From assembly GCA_020630975.1 (NCBI GenBank), contig JAHDID010000003.1, positions 200,474-264,473 of the forward strand: a stretch of DNA of 64,000 bases, written 5' to 3'. Source of the stretch: Verrucomicrobiota bacterium. GTDB lineage: Bacteria; Verrucomicrobiota; Verrucomicrobiia; Verrucomicrobiales; DEV007. The notes beneath the pieces were generated by a model. The model did no database searches and was not told the origin of the DNA. It saw only the letters and a program-made list of their open reading frames with translations. The position numbers and the translations under genes are program-made. Below, in pieces: positions 35,696 to 43,690 of this stretch; position 1 is the stretch's first letter; each line of letters opens with the position of its first letter.

Positions 35696-37894
35696 ATGAG
35701 ATCTGTTCTTTTCGCCCTCTTGTTTCTATGCTCCATCGGCCACACTAGCGAGCGCCCCAATATCTTGTTTCTCATCTGCGACGATGCCTCTCGAGATAGC
35801 TTTGGTGCCTACGGCTGCGAGTACATCGAGACCCCAGGATTTGATCGGATCGCTCGCGAGGGAGTGCTCTTTGAGCAGGCGTATAACTGCAACCCCAAGT
35901 GCGCTCCTGCCCGAGCCTGCCTACTCACCGGTCGTTACTCCTGGCAGCTAGAGGAGACCTGCAATCACAATCCCTTTCTGGGGGATCAGTGGCAGTTTTA
36001 CCCTTTCATCCTCGAGGCGGCTGGCTACCGGATCGGCTACACGGGCAAAGGCTGGGGCCCAGGCACCTGGCGCGGCTACAATGCCGCTGGCGATAACAAG
36101 AAAGCGAATCCTGCTGGGCATCCGTGGAATGATCTCAAAAAGAAGCCGCCGTACAAAGGGATCTCATCCACTGACTATGCGGCGAACTTTGCCGCCTTTC
36201 TAAAAGCCGCAGAGGAGGGCGATGATCAGCCTTTCTGTTTCTGGTTGGGGACTAAAGAGCCGCATCGTGGCTACGGGCTGGACAACTGGAAGCTAGATGG
36301 TCGCGATCTATCGAAAGTCGAAGTGCCCGCCTACTACCCGGACAATGAAACCATCCGTGGCGACCTAGCCGACTACGCCATCGAGGTGGAGTGGTATGAT
36401 CAGCATATCCAGCAAGCGCTTGCGCATCTGGAGGAGACCGAGCAGCTGGAAAACACCATCATCATCGCCACCTCCGACCACGGCATGCCATTTCCGCGAG
36501 TGAAAGGCCAAGTCTACGACGATGGCTTTCGCGTGCCCTTCGCCGTGCGCTGGGGGGATAAAGTAAAGGCGGGTCGCACCGTGACTGATTTCATCACCTT
36601 TCCCGATCTCGCTCCCACCCTGCTAGACATAGCCGGTGTCGATGCGCCCACACAGATGACAGGGCAGAGCTTTCTCCCACAGCTGCTGGCTAGCGAGTCG
36701 GGCCGTATCGATGCCGAGCGCGATCACACTCTGCTGGGCAAAGAGCGCCATGATATCGGCCGAGTCGATGGCGACATCCTCTCTGCCTCCTACCCAGTCC
36801 GTGCGATCCGCGACGACCGCTTTCTCTACGCCAAAAACTTCATCCCCAGCCGCTGGCCAGTAGGAGATCCCGAGTATGGATTCAAAAACTGCGATGCCTC
36901 ACCTACCAAAACCTACCTCACCGAGACCGCTAAAGAATCGGAAAAGGAAAATCAATACTACGAGCTAGCTTTTGGCAAGCGCGCTGAAGAGGAACTCTAC
37001 GATATACAAACCGATCCCGACTGCGTGACCAATCTCGCCACCGACCCCGATTATGGCGAGATCAAATCCCAACTATGGGAGAAACTGGAGTCCGGCCTAA
37101 AAGCGCATGGCGACCCGCGGATCGTCGGTGGGGCAGAGATATTCGACCACTACCCCTACTCGAAATTCGACAAAGAGCAGGAGCTATACGGCACACCAGA
37201 CACCAGCCCAGAACGCTTTAAAAACAGCCCTTACGCCGAGCGCGGCTTCACCCCGATCTTTAATGGCAAAGACCTAACTGGCTGGGATGCCAAACCCGGT
37301 GCCTGGACAGTGCGCGATGGCGAGATCCACTGCACTGGCGAGTCGGTCGAAAAAAACTGGCTGATATATCGGGGCCAAAAGCCCGGCGATTTCGTGCTGC
37401 GCCTCGACTTCAAATGGACCGCAGGCAACTCTGGCGTGCAAATACGTAGTGACGACCACGGCGACTGGCAAGTCTACGGCTACCAGGTCGAGATAGCTCA
37501 GCAGCCCAAAATGGGGCTATTCCACCACTCCATCATGCCCAAGGAGCATCCCAAGAAGAAAGCTCGCCACCTAATGACCACCGCAGGCGAGCTAGCCACC
37601 ATCGATGCCGCCGGAGTACGCACCAATAGCAAACTAATCGAAGATCCCGCCACGGTACAGGCCCACTACCGCGAAAACGAATGGAACACCATGGAGATCA
37701 CCGCAGCAGGCGACACCATCACCCAAAGAATTAATGGCGAAGTCTTTGCCATATTAGTCGATCGCGATAGTGAAGAAAGTCGCAGACAGGGACTGATCGC
37801 ACTGCAAGATCACGGCAAGGGATGTCAGGTAGCGTTTCGGAATGTGCGGCTGAAAACTTCCTGGCCGGGAATAGCTTCTAACTACAGTTTCTAG
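35696..37894 (+). CDS. Sulfatase with C-terminal DUF1080 domain
   Basis: A 732-residue secreted enzyme from ATG 35696 (a GTG nine bases earlier is possible), with signal segment RSVLFALLFLCSIGHTSE. The sulfatase part resembles heparan N-sulfatase types: NILFLICDDASRDSFGAYGC, the formylglycine site CAPARACLLTGR (modified Cys ~69), YTGKGWGPGTW and ATSDHGMPFPRVKG. From ~residue 520 a DUF1080 domain follows (GFTPIFNGKDLTGWDAKPGA, NSGVQIRSDDHGDW, VAFRNVRLK). The fusion suggests one protein that removes sulfate and binds or cuts the glycan. It is divergent from a stand-alone DUF1080 gene. Confidence 0.94.
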   Translation: MRSVLFALLFLCSIGHTSERPNILFLICDDASRDSFGAYGCEYIETPGFDRIAREGVLFEQAYNCNPKCAPARACLLTGRYSWQLEETCNHNPFLGDQWQFYPFILEAAGYRIGYTGKGWGPGTWRGYNAAGDNKKANPAGHPWNDLKKKPPYKGISSTDYAANFAAFLKAAEEGDDQPFCFWLGTKEPHRGYGLDNWKLDGRDLSKVEVPAYYPDNETIRGDLADYAIEVEWYDQHIQQALAHLEETEQLENTIIIATSDHGMPFPRVKGQVYDDGFRVPFAVRWGDKVKAGRTVTDFITFPDLAPTLLDIAGVDAPTQMTGQSFLPQLLASESGRIDAERDHTLLGKERHDIGRVDGDILSASYPVRAIRDDRFLYAKNFIPSRWPVGDPEYGFKNCDASPTKTYLTETAKESEKENQYYELAFGKRAEEELYDIQTDPDCVTNLATDPDYGEIKSQLWEKLESGLKAHGDPRIVGGAEIFDHYPYSKFDKEQELYGTPDTSPERFKNSPYAERGFTPIFNGKDLTGWDAKPGAWTVRDGEIHCTGESVEKNWLIYRGQKPGDFVLRLDFKWTAGNSGVQIRSDDHGDWQVYGYQVEIAQQPKMGLFHHSIMPKEHPKKKARHLMTTAGELATIDAAGVRTNSKLIEDPATVQAHYRENEWNTMEITAAGDTITQRINGEVFAILVDRDSEESRRQGLIALQDHGKGCQVAFRNVRLKTSWPGIASNYSF

Positions 37895-37917
37895 CCTTCT
37901 CGAGGATAGAAAACTCC

Positions 37918-37980
37918 GGGAGCGCCGACGTCCTCGTCGGCAGCAGTGGATTGATAGCCGACGAGGACGTCGGCGCTCCC
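37918..37980. repeat. Inverted repeat element, GACGTCCTCGTCGGC family, copy 2
   Basis: A perfect 24-bp stem (arm 37918-37941 with arm 37957-37980) and 15-base loop between the convergent sulfatase genes. It could also act as a shared terminator. Confidence 0.92.
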
Positions 37981-38008
37981 AGGGACTTCAAATAACACTC
38001 AGACTGGT

Positions 38009-39412
38009 TTACTTGATGGGGGATTTTTTCTTCACTTTATCCCTCTCCGACTTCTCCCTAAACTCTGGCACTCCCCCCTCAGGCAACCATTTCGCCAGTT
38101 TTTCATACTGCTCACGATGGGTAGGCTCTGCTATCAGATTGTTAAATTCATCGGGGTCATTCCGATGATCATAGAGCTCTTGGGCACCATCTTCGTAGAC
38201 GATCAGTCGCCAATCGCGAGTGCGCACTGAATGATTTCCATAGTAGGAGGATGTAATGGCAGGCCGCTCACGTGTGGCAGCCGCATCGTCGAGCTGTGGA
38301 CGTAGCGATACACCATCGAGATGATCACACTGCGGTAGTCCGCAGAGATCTACCAGCGTCGGGAAGATATCGATCAAGCTAGCGGGTGCGCCGCATTTTT
38401 CGCCTGGCTCGATACCTGGACCTGCGATGAGCAATGGCACCTGGGTCGATTCCTCCCACAGCGTGCGTTTGGCCCAGTGCTGCTTTTCACCTAAATGAAA
38501 ACCGTGATCGCTCCACAACACCACGTAGGTATCATCGCTATGCGGGCTGGCTTTCAGGGCGTCGAGCACCATGCCCACACAGTGATCGACGAAGCTGTTT
38601 GATGCCAGATAAGCCTGGGTGAGGCTGCGCTGCACACCACCCTCCAGCACTTCCTGATGAGTCGGCGCCACTGCGTAGTCATTTATCGAGAGGAAATTCT
38701 TTGGTAAATCATCTAGATCTGTAGCCGGATTATTTGGCAAAGTGAGGGTATCGACATCGTATAGGTCAAACCACTTGGGCGGCACAAACAACGGCACATG
38801 TGGGCGAAAGAAGCCCACTGACATAAAGAACGGCTGCTCAAAGTCCTCGCTCAAAGCCGCAGCCGCTTTCTCCGCCAGACGGTAGTCGCCCATATCGGCA
38901 TCGCTCTCTGGGTAGGCACCCCAGTCCCAGGCTCCGCTCCAGTGAGCTGGTCGGCTCATTGGTTTCTTGGGGCGCTTGGTCTTGTCTCTACCGAGCGGCT
39001 GGTCGATATCGCCAGACAGTCGGCCGCCAAAGCCGTGGTGAAGCACCTTACCGCCCTCGATCGTCACGTAGCCATGGTCTTTGAAGTATCGCTGGATGGT
39101 GGGCACTTTCTCGAGAGCCGGTAGCTCCTCATACTTAGGCCCGATCTCGTAGCTCCCATGACTAGTCGCAGCCAGTCCAGACATCACACTCACCCGCGAG
39201 CACGAGCACACCGGTATCGCGCAGTGAGCGTTGGCAAAGTTTCGGCCACTAGCCGCCAGCGCATCCATATGCGGCGTCTGCGCCTCGGGGTGCCCGCCGA
39301 GAAAGCCCGTCCAGTCATTCAGATCATCCACCGATATCATCAGCACATTCGGCTTAGCGGCTGCGATAGGTACGAGGAAGAGGAGGTAGATAAAGAATAG
39401 CGCTCGGATCAT
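38009..39412 (-). CDS. Sulfatase, iduronate-2-sulfatase-like, with CSCSR site
   Basis: A 467-residue secreted enzyme (signal segment ALFFIYLLFLVPIAAA). Family blocks: KPNVLMISVDDLNDWTGFLG, NAHCAIPVCSCSRVSVMSGL, VGFFRPHVPLFVPPKWF, VLWSDHGFHLGEKQHWAKRT and YELYDHRNDPDEFNNL-type ends (QELYDHRNDPDEFNNLI). These place it with iduronate-2-sulfatase-like proteins. At the formylglycine site it reads C69-S-C-S-R73, where the standard is C-x-P/A-x-R. The modifying enzyme may still accept it, or activity may be altered. Convergent with the sulfatase-DUF1080 gene. Confidence 0.93.
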   Translation of the reverse strand: MIRALFFIYLLFLVPIAAAKPNVLMISVDDLNDWTGFLGGHPEAQTPHMDALAASGRNFANAHCAIPVCSCSRVSVMSGLAATSHGSYEIGPKYEELPALEKVPTIQRYFKDHGYVTIEGGKVLHHGFGGRLSGDIDQPLGRDKTKRPKKPMSRPAHWSGAWDWGAYPESDADMGDYRLAEKAAAALSEDFEQPFFMSVGFFRPHVPLFVPPKWFDLYDVDTLTLPNNPATDLDDLPKNFLSINDYAVAPTHQEVLEGGVQRSLTQAYLASNSFVDHCVGMVLDALKASPHSDDTYVVLWSDHGFHLGEKQHWAKRTLWEESTQVPLLIAGPGIEPGEKCGAPASLIDIFPTLVDLCGLPQCDHLDGVSLRPQLDDAAATRERPAITSSYYGNHSVRTRDWRLIVYEDGAQELYDHRNDPDEFNNLIAEPTHREQYEKLAKWLPEGGVPEFREKSERDKVKKKSPIK

Positions 39413-39457
39413 CTGGGATAGAAGCTGCGCCGGAAGACAGCCCGATGCAATGCTAAG

Positions 39458-39570
39458 GCATCGCGCAAAGACGCAAAGGCAGGTCTCTCAATGACCTGAC
39501 AGGTCTCTTGCTGAGAAAAGCGGTTGGGCGACAGCACCAGGCGCTCCGATCTTTGCGGCTTTGCGCGAGG
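39458..39570. repeat. GCGCAAAGACGCAAAG inverted repeat element, copy B
   Basis: GCATCGCGCAAAGACGCAAA pairs with CTTTGCGGCTTTGCGCGAGG at the other end. An inner pair of AGGTCTCT(C/T) phrases flanks the middle. It sits between the divergent sulfatase and PSCyt1 genes. Confidence 0.7.
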
Positions 39571-39647
39571 ATCATCAGTGCCCAACTCTTAGCAGACTAG
39601 ATCACGCCATGGTTTAGATCTGTTGAATCGGTTAGTTTACCCTCGGC

Positions 39648-42431
39648 ATGGTCCATCACCGCGCCAGCTTGTTCTCTTTTGTTCTGATTTCCCTATTCGG
39701 CTTATCAAACCTCCTTTACGCCACTCCGGAGCATGCGGCGAAGCTGGAGTTTTTCGAGACGAAGATCCGACCAGCTCTGATCGAGCACTGCTACGAGTGC
39801 CACTCAGAGGAGGCTGGCAAAGACAAGGGCGGTTTGCTTCTGGATAGCCGCGCGGCTTGGATGCTAGGTGGTGACTCAGGAGCTGCGATCCTGCCCGGCA
39901 ATGCCGATAACTCTCCGCTATTCGAAGCGATCAGTCGCACGGGGACGATCCCTGAGATGCCTCCCAAGAGCCATCTACCCGATGAGGTGATTGCTGACTT
40001 TAGACGCTGGATCGAAGACGGAGCCATCGACCCTAGGGAGGGCGATGCCCCAGTACATGAGCGCGAGACCATCGATATCGAGGCGGGCCGTCAGCACTGG
40101 TCATTCCAGCCGAGACGCGAGCTGCCCATCGATACCACGATAGATTCACTCGTTCAGCCCAGTCAGAACCGGGCCGATGGCTACCGCATGGCGCGGCGGC
40201 TATATTTGGACCTGACCGGCCTACCGCCGACCAACGCAGAGCTACAAACCTTTGTCGCGGTCTATCAGGCACAGCCCAAACAAGCTGTAGCAGAGCTAGC
40301 CGCCGAGCTGCTGGCGCGACACTCCTTCGGCGAGAAATGGGCTCGTCACTGGCTGGATATCGCTCGCTACGCCGACTCGAATGGCGGCGACTTTAACAAG
40401 ACCTACCCACAAGCATGGCGCTACCGAAACTATGTGATCGATGCCTTCAATGCAGACATGCCCTACGATCAATTTCTACGCGAGCAGCTAGCTGGCGATC
40501 TGCTCCCGCATGGCTCGCCGACCGATCGCGATCGACAGCTGGTGGCCACTGGTTATCTGATGGTCGCGCCCAAGATGCTGACTGAGCGCAACAAAGCCAA
40601 GATGCACCTCGACATCGCCGATGAGCAGATCGACACCATCGGCCGCTCACTCATGGGGCTCACCCTCGGCTGCGCGCGCTGCCACGACCATAAGTTCGAC
40701 CCGATACCGACGGCTGACTACTATGCCATGACCGGTATACTGCACAGCACCCGCACCGCCGATGCTGCAGAGAAAAACCGCGATGTGTCACACTGGGACG
40801 AGACTGGCCTATCCATCGATGCCGCTCTGCAGAAGCAAGTCGACGCCCATCGAGCCAGTCTCGACACACTAAAGGCAGAGATCAAAGCACAGGAAGCGCG
40901 CATCGAGCAGCTCCCTGAGATCGGCCAGACCCTCGACAACGACAAAGCCAAGCAAACAGGCGCCTGGAGCAAGTCCACTCACCGCCCCGACTACTATGGC
41001 AGCAACTACCTGACCGCTCACCCCAGCAAGGGGAAAGCTGAAATCAGCTGGCAGTTCACAATCGAAACCGCGGGCCAATACGAGGTGCGCATCGCCTACG
41101 CTGGAGGCGGTAGCGGCCTAGATAAAAAAGCACCCTACCGCATCCAGCACGCCGACGGCGCAAAGGAGCTGAAGATCGATCAAAGCAAGAAGCCTCCGAT
41201 TCGCGATACCTGGCTATCACTCGGGCAGTATCGATTTGAGAAAGAGGCCACCATCTCGCTAACGAATCACGGCACCTCTGCCTACATCATCGCCGATGCC
41301 GTGCAGCTGATCCCCGTGAGCGACGCCGATAAAGATACCGGCGAGCGGGGCGAAGCGGAAAAGCAGCTAACACAACTGCAGAAAAAACTAAAAGATCAGG
41401 AGGGCAAAGCCCCAAAACTACCGATGGCCATGGCTGCGGCTGATCTACTCGAGCGTGAGCGATTTGGCGACTTAGCTATCCGTATCCGCGGCGAAGTCGC
41501 CAATCTCGGACCTATCGCAGAGCGCGGCTTTCTACAGGTCGCCTACTATCCCGGTCAGCCTGAGCCGGAGATCAGCGATAAAGAATCGGGCCGACTACAG
41601 ATGGCCGACTGGATCGTGCACCCCGATCACCCGCTCACCGCACGAGTCATGGCCAATCGCGTCTGGCAGCACCTTTTCGGTAAAGGCATCGTAGAGACCG
41701 TGGACAACTTTGGCCTACTCGGCGCCGAGCCCACCCACCCCGAGCTACTCGACTACCTAGCGACTCGACTAGTGGAGAATGATTGGTCGATCAAAGCACT
41801 AATCTCAGAGATCGTCACCTCCGATACCTATCAGCAAGCTGCCCGCACTGCTACCGATGATGATCCGAGCAATAGCCGCCTCCAGCACCAGAACCGCCGC
41901 CCCGCACCGGCCGAGACCATCCGCGACTCGATACTCGCCATAGCAGGGCAGCTGGATAGCGAGCGGCAGCTCTCCACTATCGCCCACCTCGGTCGCTATG
42001 CGATCGAGACCTCTGGTAAGCGAGATGCCTCGCTAGGCAAACTACATGAGCTGCGCCACCGCGCCATTTATCTCCCCGTAGTCCGAGGCGCACTGCCGCC
42101 GACTCTAGCGATATTCGACATGGCCAATCCCGACCTCGTCACGGGACAGCGCGCCGCCACCAATGTGCCGAGCCAAGCGCTATACTTGATGAACTCCCCG
42201 CTAGTCATAGAAATGTCTGAACTGACTAGCAAGAATCTACTAAAGGACGACCCTAGTATAGAGACCGCGATCACCCGAGCCTACCTAACCATCCTCTGTC
42301 GCAAGCCCAGCTCCGGCGATTTAGCCCTGGCTCAGCAGTACATCGAGTCCACGCCTGATGGGTTGGAGGCGGGTATGTCTAGTTTGGTTCAGGTTTTGTT
42401 TGGCTCAGCAGAGTTCCGGTTTATTGAATAA
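39648..42431 (+). CDS. Planctomycete cytochrome (PSCyt1/DUF1549/DUF1553) protein
   Basis: A 927-residue secreted protein. A signal segment (LFSFVLISLFGLSNLLYA) leads to the haem-type motif CYECH in LIEHCYECHSEEAGKDKGGL. DUF1549 follows: FGEKWARHWLDIARYADSNG, AFNADMPYDQFLREQLAGDL and a second CxxCH in GCARCHDHKFDPIPTADYYA. A ~130-residue beta domain around residues 440-560 (YYGSNYLTAHPSKGKAEISW, YIIADAVQLIPV) resembles a golvesin C-terminal-like carbohydrate-binding module. DUF1553 closes the protein (NRVWQHLFGKGIVETVDNFG). No DUF1501 partner is adjacent, unlike the other copy. Confidence 0.93.
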   Translation: MVHHRASLFSFVLISLFGLSNLLYATPEHAAKLEFFETKIRPALIEHCYECHSEEAGKDKGGLLLDSRAAWMLGGDSGAAILPGNADNSPLFEAISRTGTIPEMPPKSHLPDEVIADFRRWIEDGAIDPREGDAPVHERETIDIEAGRQHWSFQPRRELPIDTTIDSLVQPSQNRADGYRMARRLYLDLTGLPPTNAELQTFVAVYQAQPKQAVAELAAELLARHSFGEKWARHWLDIARYADSNGGDFNKTYPQAWRYRNYVIDAFNADMPYDQFLREQLAGDLLPHGSPTDRDRQLVATGYLMVAPKMLTERNKAKMHLDIADEQIDTIGRSLMGLTLGCARCHDHKFDPIPTADYYAMTGILHSTRTADAAEKNRDVSHWDETGLSIDAALQKQVDAHRASLDTLKAEIKAQEARIEQLPEIGQTLDNDKAKQTGAWSKSTHRPDYYGSNYLTAHPSKGKAEISWQFTIETAGQYEVRIAYAGGGSGLDKKAPYRIQHADGAKELKIDQSKKPPIRDTWLSLGQYRFEKEATISLTNHGTSAYIIADAVQLIPVSDADKDTGERGEAEKQLTQLQKKLKDQEGKAPKLPMAMAAADLLERERFGDLAIRIRGEVANLGPIAERGFLQVAYYPGQPEPEISDKESGRLQMADWIVHPDHPLTARVMANRVWQHLFGKGIVETVDNFGLLGAEPTHPELLDYLATRLVENDWSIKALISEIVTSDTYQQAARTATDDDPSNSRLQHQNRRPAPAETIRDSILAIAGQLDSERQLSTIAHLGRYAIETSGKRDASLGKLHELRHRAIYLPVVRGALPPTLAIFDMANPDLVTGQRAATNVPSQALYLMNSPLVIEMSELTSKNLLKDDPSIETAITRAYLTILCRKPSSGDLALAQQYIESTPDGLEAGMSSLVQVLFGSAEFRFIE

Positions 42432-42474
42432 GTACGGTTGCGCCAAGGTTCTTTTCTGTGTGATCAATCACCAT

Positions 42475-43602
42475 CTAGCCTCGTCGCTCTGGGTATAGCC
42501 CCAGAACCGATTCAGCGTTTGCTTCGCAGATCCCTCGCTCTGTGATTAGGCCTGTTATCAGGCGACGCGGAGTCACATCAAAGGCGTAATTCGCCACGCC
42601 GCTGCCGGGCGATACGATATGTAGTTCGCTTTCATCCCCCTTACCATCTCCAGCGATACCCGTCATCACAGACACCTCTGTGCCATCGCGCTGCTCGATC
42701 GGTATATCCGCTACACCGTCCTCGATCTCCCAGTCGAATGTCGACGACGGCAGTGCCACATAAAATGGGATATCATTGTCCTTGGCCGCCAAAGCCTTTA
42801 GGTATGTGCCAATCTTGTTGGCGACATCGCCAGTGTAGGTGGTGCGATCGGTGCCAGTGATGACCATATCGACCATGCCGTGCTGCATGAGGTGGCCACC
42901 GACATTGTCGACGATCACAGTGTGTGGCACGCCATGCTGGTGCAGCTCCCAGGCTGTGAGGCGAGCCCCCTGATTGCGAGGCCGTGTCTCGTCTACCCAG
43001 ACATGGACAGGTATGCCTGCATCGTGAGCGGCATAGATGGGTGCCGTAGCCGATCCGTGATCGACAAATGCCAGCCAGCCCGCATTGCAGTGGGTCAATA
43101 TGTTTACAGGCTCGCCTGCAGGCTTATCAGTAGCCAGCTTCTCGATGATCGAGCGGCCATGCTCGCCGATCGAGCGGCACCAGTCGGCATCTTCGTCGGC
43201 TATGGTTTGGGCTAGCTCCCGAGCAGCGGCTACCTTGGCCTCGATGTCACTCTCCGCCTTGATGCGGTCCAGTACGCGATCGACTGCCCACTTCAAGTTC
43301 ATCGCCGTGGGACGAGTCGCGACCAGTTGGTCAGCTTTGGTCTGCAGCGCTTTTTGGAAGTCACTCTCCCGAGCCGCTTCGTAGGCCGCGACATACATGC
43401 CATGTGCCGCTACTGCTCCAATACACCCGGCACCTCGCACATGCATATCAGCGATAGCAGTGGCGACTTGAGCTGTAGTGCTAAGCTCTTCGATCTCAAA
43501 GCGAAATGGTAGCCACCGCTGATCGATGATCTGTACCACGCCAGGTCGAGCTTTTTCATCGTCTAGCCATACGGTACGGTAGGGTTTGCCATCTACATTC
43601 AT
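42475..43602 (-). CDS. mtnA: S-methyl-5-thioribose-1-phosphate isomerase
   Basis: MtnA converts methylthioribose-1-phosphate to the ribulose form in the methionine salvage pathway. The 375-residue protein has the family blocks MHVRGAGCIGAVAAHGMYVA, ILTHCNAGWLAFVDHGSATA (catalytic Cys), VWVDETRPRNQGARLTAWEL, DMVITGTDRTTYTGDVANKI (catalytic Asp) and KIGTYLKALAAKDNDIPFYV. The family resembles eIF2B subunits, but the catalytic Cys and Asp argue for MtnA. No other salvage gene is adjacent. Confidence 0.94.
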   Translation of the reverse strand: MNVDGKPYRTVWLDDEKARPGVVQIIDQRWLPFRFEIEELSTTAQVATAIADMHVRGAGCIGAVAAHGMYVAAYEAARESDFQKALQTKADQLVATRPTAMNLKWAVDRVLDRIKAESDIEAKVAAARELAQTIADEDADWCRSIGEHGRSIIEKLATDKPAGEPVNILTHCNAGWLAFVDHGSATAPIYAAHDAGIPVHVWVDETRPRNQGARLTAWELHQHGVPHTVIVDNVGGHLMQHGMVDMVITGTDRTTYTGDVANKIGTYLKALAAKDNDIPFYVALPSSTFDWEIEDGVADIPIEQRDGTEVSVMTGIAGDGKGDESELHIVSPGSGVANYAFDVTPRRLITGLITERGICEANAESVLGLYPERRG

Positions 43603-43690
43603 GCCTCACTATGCATCAGTGCAGCGAATTGTGAAAATCTCGATCACCCGTCTTCTGCTGTAGAAAATTTCTGCAGCGCACAGGGATCAA

